Of a stretch of DNA of 64,000 bases, positions 11,195-21,257 are shown piece by piece. The notes beneath the pieces were generated by a model. That model ran no database searches, was not told the DNA's origin, and worked only from the letters and a program-made list of their open reading frames with translations. Source of the DNA: Providencia stuartii. Lineage in GTDB: Bacteria; Pseudomonadota; Gammaproteobacteria; Enterobacterales; Enterobacteriaceae. The stretch is taken from contig NZ_CP119546.1 of assembly GCF_029277985.1 (NCBI RefSeq), forward strand, positions 2,666,001-2,730,000, in the 5' to 3' direction. The translations under genes were made by a program, and so were the position numbers. Each line of letters starts with the position of its first letter. Position 1 is the first letter of the stretch.

Positions 11195-11596
11195 TCAACG
11201 CTGATTATGTCCTAAAAAGAAAACACTTTTTAATCCTTCGAGACGAGCATATTCTTGCTGACAAACTAATTTGCGCACTTGCATTGGCATACTATCAATA
11301 CGCGAGCGAATTCCATTGAGTTGATCATCTAGCCCATTCATCCCTTTGATACTGACGATATCTTCATTGGTCTTTAAATAGTCTGCGAACGTTTGTAGGT
11401 TACTTTCTAAACTATCGCATACATTATTATTGACATCCCGACTTGGTATTAATGAGCTAATGGATTCCGGCAAAAGGTTTGCAACACTAGGATAAATATT
11501 TTGTTTCCATTGTTGTGGGAAAACAATAAATAGTGCAGCCATTGAGATACCAATCAGCATCACTAAGGCTGTTAGAGCCGTCATTACATTTTTCAT
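11195..11596 (-). CDS. Hypothetical protein with N-terminal membrane anchor
   Basis: 133 residues. Residues 5-28 are a hydrophobic anchor or uncleaved signal, and the rest is a soluble, probably periplasmic part. It has two Cys spaced by 51 residues, with YLKTNEDI and QLNGIRSRI between them. The same layout (Cys, YLxxNxxI, QLNxL, Pro, Cys) is seen in the protein at 62736-63167, so I infer that the two are paralogues. The family resembles small exported proteins of the DUF5339 type, but I am not sure. No function is known. Confidence 0.7.
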   Translation of the reverse strand: MKNVMTALTALVMLIGISMAALFIVFPQQWKQNIYPSVANLLPESISSLIPSRDVNNNVCDSLESNLQTFADYLKTNEDIVSIKGMNGLDDQLNGIRSRIDSMPMQVRKLVCQQEYARLEGLKSVFFLGHNQR

Positions 11597-11725
11597 TTAC
11601 AACCCCAAACTGTCCTGTTTCACTGTCTCTAGGATACTGCATAAGGCGTAAAGCAATTTTTATAATAAAAAATTGTTTGTAAAGAAAACTTTAGCAAGCG
11701 TATTTTACTAATAAAAGCAGACAAA

Positions 11726-12250
11726 TTAAGATGATACGTTATTGTCCAATAATTTATAGAAGAGCGTTGTACTTTCAAATTCATGCTGTGCATTTGTCAC
11801 AAAATGAGGGGTTTCTCCCGCTTTAATATAGCCTTGTTTACAATACAAATGAGACGCGGTATCCCCCGTTCGGGTATCCAGTACCAATAATGTCCGTTTA
11901 TGATTAAGCGCTAACTGCTCAATATTCATCAACAACTGTTTCGCCATACCATGCCCCCGAAAAGCAGTATGTACCATGAGTTTTTCAACTTCTGCTCGAT
12001 GACGTCCATTTGCTTTTAAACATAAAGAGAGTTGAATGGCGCCAGCTAACTGTTGATCAATATATTTCACCACTAATAGGCGCTCACCTTTACGTAAATC
12101 CTTATCGACCTTTTGCCAATACTGTCGGGCATCCTTCGGCATTAATGGTGCAATAAATCCGATTGACGCTCCACTATTAACACTATCGATTAATAGAGAC
12201 TCTAACTGCTGTTCTATGCCTTCTATAGATGTCATTTCTTTGATAGACAT
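11726..12250 (-). CDS. GNAT family N-acetyltransferase
   Basis: 174 residues. The acetyl-CoA-binding motif A is visible as VEKLMVHTAFRGHGMAKQLLMNIEQLA (about 87-113), with the R/Q-x-x-G-x-G/A loop as RGHGMA. Downstream, LLVLDTRTGDTASHLYCKQGYIKAG is typical of motif B. Members transfer acetyl groups to amines such as drugs, amino acids or proteins; the substrate is unknown. An AAGGAAAA ribosome-binding site precedes the ATG. It lies 76 bases beyond fosA on the same strand, so the two may be co-transcribed. Confidence 0.85.
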   Translation of the reverse strand: MSIKEMTSIEGIEQQLESLLIDSVNSGASIGFIAPLMPKDARQYWQKVDKDLRKGERLLVVKYIDQQLAGAIQLSLCLKANGRHRAEVEKLMVHTAFRGHGMAKQLLMNIEQLALNHKRTLLVLDTRTGDTASHLYCKQGYIKAGETPHFVTNAQHEFESTTLFYKLLDNNVSS

Positions 12251-12326
12251 TGTATTTTTCCTTAATACCTTATTTTGTTATTAGCATCAAAAATAGTTAT
12301 TCTGCAAAGGCCAGTTAACAAGGACA

Positions 12327-12743
12327 CTAATCGTAAAACACCATATTCTCATAAGGTGCTTTTTGGCAATGTGCTAAACGCTCTATTAATGAACCAACAT
12401 GAATTTCTAGCTTATGGCCATCCGGATCCAAAAAGTAAAACGAATCCCCTTCGCTACGATTATCTTTCCAAACGGTAACATCTGCACGTTGTAGCTTTTC
12501 AACTACCGTAGAAAAGTCTTTTGATGATACGGTGAAAGCATAATGCGTATAGTCTGTCTTCTCTGGTCGTTGGGCCTTTCGGGTGGGATCGACTGAAAGA
12601 CATACCCATAACTCCCCGCAAGTGAGGTAAGCACCATTTTTCCATCTTGCATGAAGCTTCATTCCTAATATTGAATGATAGAAGAACAGACTGTTCTTAA
12701 TATCTGTGACCGCCAGAGTCAAATGATTAATCCCCGTAAGCAT
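12327..12743 (-). CDS. fosA: Fosfomycin resistance glutathione transferase FosA
   Basis: 138 residues, the usual FosA length, in the vicinal-oxygen-chelate fold. The metal ligands are visible as His7 (INHLTLAV), His67 (DYTHYAF) and Glu113 (GHKLEIHV). The substrate loop KDNRSEGDSFYFLDPDG (93-109) matches FosA closely, with Thr9, Lys93, Ser97, Ser101, Tyr103 and Arg122 in the expected places. The enzyme adds glutathione to fosfomycin, opening its epoxide, in a Mn and K dependent reaction in the cytoplasm. There is no mobile element nearby, so it looks chromosomal and intrinsic. The start follows AGAGGTT. Confidence 0.93.
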   Translation of the reverse strand: MLTGINHLTLAVTDIKNSLFFYHSILGMKLHARWKNGAYLTCGELWVCLSVDPTRKAQRPEKTDYTHYAFTVSSKDFSTVVEKLQRADVTVWKDNRSEGDSFYFLDPDGHKLEIHVGSLIERLAHCQKAPYENMVFYD

Positions 12744-13299
12744 ATAACCTCTATATTAAATTGCCAAAAAAATATGTTTTTTATATATATTCAATTAGTT
12801 AAATAATATACGGATGGGTATTTCGATAATAATAAACAATAAATGTTTATTCTTTTAATGAATTTACATAACCAATAGTTAACTAACATAATTAAGCGTA
12901 TAACTTAAAGCATATCGAAATTTTGACAACCTACTAATAGATGCCCTTTCCCTTTTTATGTCCCCCATAAAAAGGGTTTTTTTTACCCTAAAAATTGAAC
13001 ACTTTTAAAACACAAGCCTATCTAACTGTTATATAAGAAATAAGATAAGTTATTCACAATGGAATGCTAATGTTATCCACAGTTAATGTGAACAACTGCT
13101 CTTATTTCATATTATTTGAATACACCTCTTTGTAATTTAGAAATGTCATTATGAGACTCGTCATGGCAATATTTTATCGTTAACTTCACTAGCAAACAGC
13201 AGTCGGAGTGCTTTTACGGGGCATACAATAATAATTTTTGTTATAGTGCTCATTCATACTCAAAATTGTTAACATCTATAAGAGCTTAATTTGCCTATT
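12744..13299. other. AT-rich intergenic region between fosA and marC
   Basis: About 550 bases between two divergent genes. Besides their promoters it contains a strong plus-strand terminator (12950-12984) that has no gene in front of it, listed separately as a possible small RNA. The rest is AT-rich without recognisable motifs. Confidence 0.6.
12905..12984 (+). ncRNA. Candidate small RNA ending in an orphan terminator
   Basis: A textbook intrinsic terminator occupies 12950-12984: CCCTTTTTATG and CATAAAAAGGG form an 11-bp stem around TCCCC and are followed by eight T. No plus-strand gene lies upstream; fosA points the other way. A TATAAC box at 12899-12904 could place a transcript start near 12911, giving an RNA of about 75 bases. 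I see no match to a known small RNA. The terminator is clear; the transcript is inferred. Confidence 0.45.
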
Positions 13300-14004
13300 A
13301 TGAATGATATTTTGGAACTGTTTCAGGCCATCGGTATTGGATTGGTTTTATTACTACCACTTGCCAACCCTCTGACAACAATCGCTGTAATGCTCAGTTT
13401 GTCTGGCAATATGACCAAAGAACAACGAAACCATCAATCACTTTTGGCTGCCATCTATGTTTTTGCAATCATGACAATTGCCTTTTATGCTGGACAGTTA
13501 GTCATGAATACATTCGGTATATCCATCCCCGGTTTAAGAATTGCAGGTGGGCTCATTGTGGCCTTTATCGGATTTGGAATGCTATTCCCTAGCAGTGAAA
13601 ATAATGATGACACTAGTGCATTAGCGCCTGATGATTCGACTATTTCTAAAAAACGTCAACGATCTCCAAATATTGCCTTTGTTCCCCTCGCCATGCCAAG
13701 TACTGCTGGACCAGGAACTATCGCTATCATCATTAGTTCTACGGCATCTTTGCAAGGTGATGTCGGATTTGCACCTTGGATCTTAAAAGTTGCTCCTGTT
13801 TTGACATTTTTTATTGTCAGCCTAATCGTGTGGTTAGCGCTAAGGGGCGCAACTTCAATTATGAAATGGTTAGGTAACGGTGGGATTGATGCTATTTCTC
13901 GTATTATGGGATTCTTATTAATTTGTATGGGAGTCCAGTTCGTTATCAACGGTATCGTTGAAATAGTCGCACAACTCCCACATTTAATCGCAACACATCA
14001 ATAG
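13300..14004 (+). CDS. marC: MarC family inner membrane protein
   Basis: 234 residues with about six membrane segments. The stretches [38 protein letters not shown] and [18 protein letters not shown] are near-identical to E. coli MarC. MarC was once linked to multiple antibiotic resistance, but its function is not established. I use the ATG at 13300; a TTG at 13291 is also possible and sits better behind AAGAGC. It overlaps the convergent emtA by 7 bases at the 3' end. Confidence 0.9.
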   Translation: MNDILELFQAIGIGLVLLLPLANPLTTIAVMLSLSGNMTKEQRNHQSLLAAIYVFAIMTIAFYAGQLVMNTFGISIPGLRIAGGLIVAFIGFGMLFPSSENNDDTSALAPDDSTISKKRQRSPNIAFVPLAMPSTAGPGTIAIIISSTASLQGDVGFAPWILKVAPVLTFFIVSLIVWLALRGATSIMKWLGNGGIDAISRIMGFLLICMGVQFVINGIVEIVAQLPHLIATHQ

Positions 14005-14657
14005 TTTATGGCTAATGCATTATAGGCATTTTTCACTTTCCACAAATAGCGCGGAGCTTGAGGCGCTGGATGCTTAGATTGAACGTGCTGGTAGAACTCT
14101 TCAGGCGTCAAACTATTAATCATCGCAATAGCTCTGCCCTTATCATTATCAAATGTTCGTAATAACGCCCCTGCACCATTAACGTAAGCAACAACAGTCG
14201 CATAGTACATGGTTTGTGGATGATTAATCCCCGCTAGGTGCTGCTCTTTAAGTATACGAATATAGGTGGTACCGATATCAATATTGGTTTTTGGGTCTTT
14301 TAATTCATGACTTGACGGTTCCCCCGACTTACCCTGATAACGATAAGCATCACGACCCGCTGTCGATGCTTTTATTTGCATTAGGCCAATAGCATTGGAT
14401 TTACTCACCACTTCAGGTCTAAAGTTGGATTCGACCTCAATTATCGCTCTAATCAACGTTTCATCGACATTATACCGATTTGCTGATTCTCGAATAAATT
14501 CATCAAATGGCGTGCGAGGGAATGAAATATTTTGCTGTACGGTTGATAAATTGCTACTTTTATTTAACATCCGTTGTGTTGATACTTGTTTTTCTGGTTC
14601 ACTGGAGCATCCCGCCAGTAACAGAAATACCAATGCGCCACCGATATTTTTTTTCAC
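13998..14657 (-). CDS. emtA: Membrane-bound endo-type lytic murein transglycosylase EmtA (MltE)
   Basis: 219 residues from a GTG start. I chose GTG at 14657 because it follows AGAGGA at good spacing and puts the lipobox LLAGC early, with the lipidated Cys at about residue 17. The upstream ATG frame adds residues that spoil the signal peptide. The SLT domain shows the catalytic Glu in [16 protein letters not shown], then [12 protein letters not shown] and [12 protein letters not shown], all typical of EmtA. The enzyme cleaves peptidoglycan from the outer membrane, forming 1,6-anhydromuramyl ends. It is convergent with marC. Confidence 0.93.
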   Translation of the reverse strand: MKKNIGGALVFLLLAGCSSEPEKQVSTQRMLNKSSNLSTVQQNISFPRTPFDEFIRESANRYNVDETLIRAIIEVESNFRPEVVSKSNAIGLMQIKASTAGRDAYRYQGKSGEPSSHELKDPKTNIDIGTTYIRILKEQHLAGINHPQTMYYATVVAYVNGAGALLRTFDNDKGRAIAMINSLTPEEFYQHVQSKHPAPQAPRYLWKVKNAYNALAINY

Positions 14658-14803
14658 CGAGATATCCTCTGCTAACAAAACTGACGGAAGAATAACTAAT
14701 CGTAAGAAAAATAAAACAATTTTTACTTAACTTTTACTTTAAGACATGTTCTATTCATACCAATATATAATCACAATAATTGATGAATCACACACTTTTT
14801 GTC

Positions 14804-14840
14804 TTGACTTTATCCAATTGATATTGATAATCATTATCAA
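14804..14840 (+). promoter_or_regulatory. sit promoter with overlapping Fur box
   Basis: TTGACT (14804-14809) and GATAAT (14826-14831) with 16 bases between them form a sigma70-type promoter. A Fur box, GATATTGATAATCATTATC at 14820-14838, covers the -10 element; it matches the 19-bp consensus closely. Iron-loaded Fur would therefore block RNA polymerase. No MntR box was recognised. The sitA start lies about 85 bases downstream. Confidence 0.85.
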
Positions 14841-14924
14841 TTGAGTTTTAATCCTGTTATGCTTTTTTGTTAATAACAGTACAATTAAAAAATCCACTAA
14901 GCCAATGATGTCAGGGTCTGAACT

Positions 14925-15836
14925 ATGAACAAAAAATTTTCGCTCTTTTCTAAACCACTGCTTTCTGCTCTCTTTGCTTTATCCGCTATTCTACTAGTCA
15001 GTCAACCTGCTTTGGCTAAAAAGTTTAAGGTCGTCACAACTTTTACTATTATTCAAGATATCGCACAAAACGTGGCGGGTGATGCCGCAATCGTAGAGTC
15101 CATTACTAAACCTGGGGCAGAAATCCATGGTTATCAACCTACCCCGAAAGATATTATGAAAGCTTATGATGCTGACTTAATCTTATGGAATGGTCTAAAC
15201 CTTGAAGTGTGGTTTCAACGTTTCTTTGAGAATTTCCAAAACGTTCCTGCCGTCGTAGTCACTGAAGGTATAGAACCTATGCCAATTCGAGAAGGTGAAT
15301 ATAAAGGAAACCCAAACCCTCATGCTTGGATGTCTCCTGCCAATGCCAAAATTTACATCGAAAATATTCGCAAAGCCTTGGTAAAGTATGATCCAGAAAA
15401 TGCAGAAATCTATAACGCAAACGCTAAAAAGTATGCTGAAAAAATCGCACAACTTGATACACCGCTTCGCGAACGTCTTAACCGTATCCCTGAAGATAAG
15501 CGTTGGTTAGTATCCAGTGAAGGTGCATTTAGTTATTTAACAAAAGACTACGGTTTAAAAGAAGTGTATCTATGGCCTATCAATGCTGAAGAGCAAGGCT
15601 CCCCACAGCAAGTTAAAAAAGTTATCGATACCGTACGCGAATATAATATCCCTGTTGTTTTTAGCGAAAGTACTATTTCAGATAAACCCGCACGCCAAGT
15701 TAGCAAAGAAACTGGGGCAAAATATGGTGGGGTACTGTATGTGGACTCATTATCAACTGCTGATGGCCCTGTACCCACCTATATTGATTTGCTAAATACA
15801 ACAGTAGACACCATAGCGAAAGGATTTGATCAGTAA
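14925..15836 (+). CDS. sitA: Manganese/iron ABC transporter, periplasmic binding protein
   Basis: 303 residues with a signal peptide ending in QPALA. It belongs to the cluster A-I metal-binding proteins (SitA/YfeA/TroA). Ligands are in the expected places: His68 (GAEIHGYQP), His133 ([10 protein letters not shown]), Glu199 (SSEGAFSYL) and Asp274 (LYVDSLS). It captures Mn2+ or Fe2+ in the periplasm and delivers it to SitC/SitD. The gene is first in a four-gene operon whose frames overlap. The Fur box upstream indicates iron repression. Confidence 0.95.
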   Translation: MNKKFSLFSKPLLSALFALSAILLVSQPALAKKFKVVTTFTIIQDIAQNVAGDAAIVESITKPGAEIHGYQPTPKDIMKAYDADLILWNGLNLEVWFQRFFENFQNVPAVVVTEGIEPMPIREGEYKGNPNPHAWMSPANAKIYIENIRKALVKYDPENAEIYNANAKKYAEKIAQLDTPLRERLNRIPEDKRWLVSSEGAFSYLTKDYGLKEVYLWPINAEEQGSPQQVKKVIDTVREYNIPVVFSESTISDKPARQVSKETGAKYGGVLYVDSLSTADGPVPTYIDLLNTTVDTIAKGFDQ

Positions 15837-16729
15837 TGATGAGTAGCTCAAACCGCTTTGAACACCCTAAATTGATTGTTGATGATGCCACTGTAACGTA
15901 TAACAACGGTCATACCGCTATTTATGATGCAAGTTTTAATATTACTGGTGGCTCAATTTGCGCACTCGTTGGCGTCAACGGTAGTGGCAAATCAACCTTG
16001 TTTAAAACGATCATGGGGTTAGTCACCCCATCATCTGGTAGCGTCACTTTAAATGGCGAGCCAATTAAAGCTGCGCTAAAAGAAAATATTATCGCCTATG
16101 TTCCACAAACAGAGGAAGTTGATTGGAACTTCCCTGTGCTCGTTTCTGATGTAGTGATGATGGGACGTTACGGTAAAATGGGCTTTTTCCGTATCCCCAA
16201 AAATGAAGATAAAGAAGCAGTCAAAAAAGCGCTAGAGCGCGTGGACTTAGCAGGGCTTGAGCATCGCCAGATAGGTGAGCTGTCTGGAGGCCAAAAAAAA
16301 CGGGTCTTTCTCGCTCGTGCTCTTGCTCAACAAGGTAAAGTTCTGTTGCTCGACGAGCCTTTTACTGGGGTTGATGTTAAAACTGAAAATGCCATCATTG
16401 ATTTACTACGCAGTTTACGCGATGAAGGCCACCTGATTTTAGTATCAACCCATAACTTAGGTAGCGTACCCGAATTTTGTGACCAAGTGATTTTGATTAA
16501 TCGTACAGTACTGGCCAGTGGCCCAACTGAAACCACCTTTACCCAAAAGAATTTACAAGTTGCTTTTGGTGGCGTACTGCGTCATATCAATCTCTCCGGA
16601 CAAGAGCTTCATGATGATGATGACCCCCGCTCTATCACGGTCATTACCGATGATGAAAGGGCTGCTGTCTTCTATGGTCACGACCACGATGCACCCGTTA
16701 GAACGAACCAACCTAAGGATTCAGAATGA
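15836..16729 (+). CDS. sitB: Manganese/iron ABC transporter, ATP-binding protein
   Basis: 297 residues. Walker A is GVNGSGKST (46-54), the signature LSGGQKKR lies at about 149-156, and Walker B LLLDEP follows at about 170-175, with a switch His in VSTHNLGSV. It powers the SitCD channel. The first ATG shares its A with the sitA stop; a second ATG follows immediately, so the exact start is either 15836 or 15839. The acidic and His-rich C-terminal tail (YGHDHDAPV) may sense metal, but that is only an idea. The stop overlaps the sitC start (ATGA). Confidence 0.95.
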   Translation: MMSSSNRFEHPKLIVDDATVTYNNGHTAIYDASFNITGGSICALVGVNGSGKSTLFKTIMGLVTPSSGSVTLNGEPIKAALKENIIAYVPQTEEVDWNFPVLVSDVVMMGRYGKMGFFRIPKNEDKEAVKKALERVDLAGLEHRQIGELSGGQKKRVFLARALAQQGKVLLLDEPFTGVDVKTENAIIDLLRSLRDEGHLILVSTHNLGSVPEFCDQVILINRTVLASGPTETTFTQKNLQVAFGGVLRHINLSGQELHDDDDPRSITVITDDERAAVFYGHDHDAPVRTNQPKDSE

Positions 16730-17616
16730 TCGAGTTGTTACTTCAGCCTTTCGAGTACAACTATATGGTTAAAGCCATCTGGGTAAGTGCCATTGTAGGT
16801 GCCGTCTGTGCATTTCTGTCCGCTTATTTGATGCTCAAAGGCTGGTCATTAATGGGGGATGCCCTTTCCCATTCTGTTGTTCCTGGGGTAGCAGGCGCTT
16901 ATGCGTTAGGGTTGCCTTACGCCGCTGGTGCTTTTTTTACTGGGATCTTGGCAGCTCTTGCGATGACGTTTATCAAGCATATCACCCGTTTGCGTGAAGA
17001 TGCCGTAATTGGCTTTATCTTTTCCACCTTCTTTGCTGCGGGCTTATTGATCGTATCGTTAAACCCCACTTCAGTGAATGTGCAGACTATTATATTTGGT
17101 AATATTTTAGGTATTGCGGATGCCGATGTGCTGCAAGTTGAAATCATTATTGCCGTCTCTTTCATTGTATTACTCGCGCTTTGGAAAGATCTACTCGCAG
17201 TATTTTTTGATGAAAGCCACGCGCGTTCAATTGGGTTAAATCCACTACGTTTAAAAATAATCTTCTTTACCTTGCTGAGCGCCTGTACTGTTGCTGCGTT
17301 ACAAACAGTTGGGGCAATTTTGGTTATTGCAATGGTCGTGACACCTGGGGCAACCGCCTACTTACTGACTGACCAATTTAAACGATTATTGATCATTGCG
17401 GTGGCTATTGGTACAGCAACCAGTGCAATTGGTGCTTATGCGAGTTATTTCCTCAATGGTGCAACTGGTGGATTAATTGTTACTTTACAAACAATTATTT
17501 TCTTGTTGGCTTTCTTCTTTGCACCCAAACACGGTATTTTTGCATCACGACGCAAAGCAAAACAAGAAGTGGAGAATTTGCATAAAATAAAGCAACAAGG
17601 AGCCTCTAATGAGTGA
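16726..17616 (+). CDS. sitC: Manganese/iron ABC transporter, permease subunit 1
   Basis: 296 residues with about eight hydrophobic segments and the ABC-3 permease motifs [20 protein letters not shown] and [20 protein letters not shown]. It forms the membrane channel together with SitD, which is a paralogue of similar length. It overlaps both neighbours by a few bases, so translation of the operon is probably coupled. Confidence 0.95.
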   Translation: MIELLLQPFEYNYMVKAIWVSAIVGAVCAFLSAYLMLKGWSLMGDALSHSVVPGVAGAYALGLPYAAGAFFTGILAALAMTFIKHITRLREDAVIGFIFSTFFAAGLLIVSLNPTSVNVQTIIFGNILGIADADVLQVEIIIAVSFIVLLALWKDLLAVFFDESHARSIGLNPLRLKIIFFTLLSACTVAALQTVGAILVIAMVVTPGATAYLLTDQFKRLLIIAVAIGTATSAIGAYASYFLNGATGGLIVTLQTIIFLLAFFFAPKHGIFASRRKAKQEVENLHKIKQQGASNE

Positions 17617-18475
17617 TTTTATTGACTTACTAACGGCACCGTTTCTCTTCCCTTTTATGCAAAAAGCGATCATCACCGCCATCGTGACAGGTGCTGTATG
17701 CGCCATTTTATCTTGCTTTTTAGTCCTAAAAGGCTGGTCATTGATGGGGGATGCTATCTCTCATGCCGTATTACCAGGTATCGTCATCGCTTCTGTGGCA
17801 GGTATTCCTCTTGCTATAGGCGCCTTTATTTCAGGGCTATTTTGCGCATTCGCGACGGGCTATTTAAAAGAGAACAGTCGAATAAAAGAAGATACCGTGA
17901 TGGGAATTGTGTTTTCCGGCATGTTTGCCGTCGGTTTAGTGATGTTTGCTAAAATCGATACAGAACAACACCTTACCCATATTTTATTCGGTGATATTTT
18001 GGGAATTACTGATGCCGAGTTTAAACAGAACTTATGGTTCGCAGGTATCACGATCGCCATAATCTTACTAAAACGTAAAGATTTTATGTTGTACTGTTTT
18101 GACCCTAATCAGGCAAGGGTCATTGGACTCCCCGTTAAACTCATCCATTATGGTTTACTGTCCTTACTTGCTTTAACTATTGTCGCCTCGCTACAAGCCG
18201 TCGGGATCATTTTGGTTATTGCCATGTTGATTTCACCGGGGATCATCGCATTCGTGCTATGTCGAAGTTTTGGATGGATGTTGGTGGTTGCCGTCATCGC
18301 CTCCGTCACTTCCAGCGTGATTGGTACTATTATTAGCTTCCACATTGATGGGGCAACCGGCCCTTGTATCGTGATTACCCAAGCGGTTTATTTCATTATT
18401 GCTCTGCTCTACAGCAAAATGGTATTAACACGCAAAAGAGCTAAAATGCCGCAAGAAAAGTTACAATCAGCCTAA
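17609..18475 (+). CDS. sitD: Manganese/iron ABC transporter, permease subunit 2
   Basis: 288 residues of the ABC-3 permease family. [19 protein letters not shown] and GIILVIAMLISPGIIAFVLC repeat the motifs found in SitC, marking the two as paralogues. It is the second half of the channel. The start overlaps the sitC end by 8 bases and is preceded by AAGGAG. A strong bidirectional terminator follows at 18499-18528. Confidence 0.95.
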   Translation: MSDFIDLLTAPFLFPFMQKAIITAIVTGAVCAILSCFLVLKGWSLMGDAISHAVLPGIVIASVAGIPLAIGAFISGLFCAFATGYLKENSRIKEDTVMGIVFSGMFAVGLVMFAKIDTEQHLTHILFGDILGITDAEFKQNLWFAGITIAIILLKRKDFMLYCFDPNQARVIGLPVKLIHYGLLSLLALTIVASLQAVGIILVIAMLISPGIIAFVLCRSFGWMLVVAVIASVTSSVIGTIISFHIDGATGPCIVITQAVYFIIALLYSKMVLTRKRAKMPQEKLQSA

Positions 18476-18498
18476 AAATTCTTTTGTTATTAAAAAAT

Positions 18499-18528
18499 AA
18501 AGGCCGCTTCCTATAAGAAGCGGCCTTT
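18499..18528. terminator. Bidirectional terminator between sitD and ydeP
   Basis: AAAGGCCGCTTC and GAAGCGGCCTTT form a perfect 12-bp stem around CTATAA. The flanking A and T runs allow it to end both the sit operon and the convergent ydeP transcript. Confidence 0.88.
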
Positions 18529-18553
18529 GACTATGCAGATTAATCATGAGTAC

Positions 18554-20848
18554 TTAAGAAGCTACATCAACTTTTTCCAATACGATTGGAATATTTTTAT
18601 AAGCAGGAATACCGCTTTGTGGATCAAAATTATCCAATGCGATTAGGTTATTCGCTTCAGGAAAATAGGTCGCAACACAACGGTCTGCCATATCATAAAT
18701 CACGACTTTCAAGTTATCTAAACGGCGATGAGTGCGTTTTTGATCACTATCAAGTGCGATAATGTTGACCCTATCACCAGCTGCCAAGTTTTGTTTTTTC
18801 GCTTGCGCTTCACTGATAAACATCACGTCACGTTGACCAAACACGCCTCGATAACGGTCATTTAATCCATAAATCGTGGTGTTATATTGATCATGGCTGC
18901 GAACTGTCGCTAAGATTAACTCGCTGTTCACGGCTGATTTAGGATCTTCAATCACCCCTTCTGTGGTCATGAAATTTGCTTTACCAGACTTCGTTAGCCA
19001 GCGTCGTTCTGACGCCGCGTTAGTGAGGTGAAAACCGCCAGGCACACGAATACGTGCGTTATAATCGTCAAAACCAGGTAAAACAGCTTCCATTGCGTCG
19101 CGGATTTTATCGTAATCATCAATAAAATCATCCCATTCCACTTTAGTATTTGGCAATGTGGCTTTTGCCATACCAGCAACAATGGCACATTCTGATTTTA
19201 AATGTGGGCTAGCTGGTTTTAACTTACCGTGAGAAGCATGTACCATCGACATGGAATCTTCCACTGTAATACTTTGTGGCCCTGTTTTTTGCATGTCACG
19301 TTCAGTACGCCCTAATACAGGGAACAAAAAGGTATTTTTTGCCGTTAATAGATGTGAGCGATTCAGTTTTGTGGCTGCATGTACCGCCAAATCTAATTTT
19401 TTCATGCCATTAAAACAAGCATCTTGATCAGGCATTGCTACTGCTAGATTTCCTCCCATGCAGATCAGTGCGCGAGCTGTTCCCTCCGCGATTGCCTGCA
19501 TGCTTGCAACTGCGGCATGACCAAACTGAGCTGGTGGTTTAAATCCAAAGCGCTGCTCAAGTTTATCCAAGAAAGATTGGCTTGGTTTTTCGGTGATCCC
19601 GACAGTACGGTCACCCTGAACATTGGAGTGCCCACGTAAAGGACAGATACCCGCCCCTTCACGACCAATATTGCCTTTTAGCAAGAGTAAATTGACCAAT
19701 TGTTGAATATTTTGCGTACCATGTTGATGCTGAGTGATCCCCATGCCATAGCAAATGATCGTTCTGTCCGCCTCAATATATAACTGTGCTATTTGTTCAA
19801 TGTCTTCTTTTGAGAGACCACTAACACGTAAAATATCTTCCCAGCCTGTTGTCATGACATCATGCTTAACGGCCTCAAAACCAACAGTATGAGTTTGAAT
19901 AAATTCATTATCCAAAATAGGTGCTTTTCCTTGTGCAATCGCAGCTTCATGCTGCTCAATCACACAACGCATCACGCCTTTTATCAAAGCGGTATCACCA
20001 CCAATGCGTACTTTATAATAGTGCTCAGCTAACCGCGTTGATTCAAACGTTAACATTTCAATCGGGTCTTGAGGGTACTCAAAACGCTCCAATCCACGCT
20101 CTTTCAACGGATTAATGGCAATGATTTTAGCGCCTCGTTTTGACACCTCACGCAATGAACTTAACATTCTTGGGTGATTCGTTCCCGGATTATGACCAAT
20201 ACAAATGACTAAGTCGGCCTTATCAAAATCCTCCAGCAATACCGTACCTTTACCAACACCTATCGATGCAGCAAGCCCAACACTCGTTGGTTCGTGGCAC
20301 ATATTGGAGCAATCGGGAAAATTATTAGTACCGTATTCTCTCGCAAACAATTGATAGAGAAACGCGGCTTCATTTGACGTACGACCTGAAGTATAAAACT
20401 CTACACTGTTTGGATCAGGATAACTTGATAAAAGCTGACCTATTTGTGCAAATGCGTCTTCCCATTCAATCGGCTCATAATGGTCAGTTTGTGCATTATA
20501 TTTCATTGGATGCGTTAATCGACCTTCGTTTTCTAAATCGTAATCATCCCATTTTAATAATTCGGAAACAGAATATTTAGCGAAAAATTCAGGAGTGGTT
20601 CTTTTTGATGTTGCTTCCCATGACATGGCTTTTGCGCCATTTTCACAGATATCAAATGAGGCATAATGTTTTGGATCAGGCCATGCACAACCTGGACAAT
20701 CAAATCCTTGAGGTTTATTCATTTCAAACATTGCTATCACATCATGACCAATATCCATTTGGCCTCTAATGGCTTCCGCGACGGCTTTTACCGCGCCCCA
20801 GCCCGCAGCAGGGCCAGTGTAATTTTCAATTTTTTCTTTCATTTTCAT
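18554..20848 (-). CDS. ydeP: FdhF/YdeP family molybdopterin oxidoreductase
   Basis: 764 residues, close to the 759 of E. coli YdeP, and alike over the whole length. The N-terminal part contains [13 protein letters not shown] (about 49-61); the molybdopterin domain has [20 protein letters not shown], then [13 protein letters not shown] with a possible Mo-ligand Cys, and [13 protein letters not shown]. coli YdeP is linked to acid resistance, but its substrate is unknown; it resembles formate dehydrogenase H without selenocysteine. No accessory subunits adjoin. The second ATG (MKEK, two codons in) fits the AAGAG site slightly better than the first. Confidence 0.92.
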   Translation of the reverse strand: MKMKEKIENYTGPAAGWGAVKAVAEAIRGQMDIGHDVIAMFEMNKPQGFDCPGCAWPDPKHYASFDICENGAKAMSWEATSKRTTPEFFAKYSVSELLKWDDYDLENEGRLTHPMKYNAQTDHYEPIEWEDAFAQIGQLLSSYPDPNSVEFYTSGRTSNEAAFLYQLFAREYGTNNFPDCSNMCHEPTSVGLAASIGVGKGTVLLEDFDKADLVICIGHNPGTNHPRMLSSLREVSKRGAKIIAINPLKERGLERFEYPQDPIEMLTFESTRLAEHYYKVRIGGDTALIKGVMRCVIEQHEAAIAQGKAPILDNEFIQTHTVGFEAVKHDVMTTGWEDILRVSGLSKEDIEQIAQLYIEADRTIICYGMGITQHQHGTQNIQQLVNLLLLKGNIGREGAGICPLRGHSNVQGDRTVGITEKPSQSFLDKLEQRFGFKPPAQFGHAAVASMQAIAEGTARALICMGGNLAVAMPDQDACFNGMKKLDLAVHAATKLNRSHLLTAKNTFLFPVLGRTERDMQKTGPQSITVEDSMSMVHASHGKLKPASPHLKSECAIVAGMAKATLPNTKVEWDDFIDDYDKIRDAMEAVLPGFDDYNARIRVPGGFHLTNAASERRWLTKSGKANFMTTEGVIEDPKSAVNSELILATVRSHDQYNTTIYGLNDRYRGVFGQRDVMFISEAQAKKQNLAAGDRVNIIALDSDQKRTHRRLDNLKVVIYDMADRCVATYFPEANNLIALDNFDPQSGIPAYKNIPIVLEKVDVAS

Positions 20849-21257
20849 TACTCTTTTAAATTTAAAATATTACAAATAATGAACATCAAATAATTACAAT
20901 CTAATTTTGATTAAATTTTATTTAATTATATACATAGAAAAATATAGCAAATAATATTAATAACAATAAGCCATTATTTTTATTAATAGGCAAATAGAAT
21001 TAAAAATATGTCATTATTACGACTCAAATTTAATTCACTCTATTTATTGTCATATTTCAATATTTAATTACGATGATTTATCAACGTCATAATGATTATT
21101 TAATTACAACAAATTTTCAAAAAAGCCATATTCCATCAAATGTTATCACTGGGTAATTTCGTGATAGGCTCTTCTTTTTAAATAATTATTGCTGTTAATT
21201 CCTAAACTGTCGCTATAGAATTGTGTTAATGAAGACCAAAGCAAAGCGAGGTGTGTC
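20849..21257. other. Very AT-rich divergent promoter region (ydeP / yniA)
   Basis: About 400 bases between divergent genes, mostly A and T. TATCAC and GTGATA flank 11 bases near 21140-21165 and may be an operator half-site pair, but I cannot assign a regulator. The GAGGTG before yniA is its ribosome-binding site. Confidence 0.45.

Noticed and set aside
12923..12928. TTGACA as the -35 box of the candidate small RNA
   Set aside because: The matching -10 position falls within the terminator stem, so it cannot drive that transcript.
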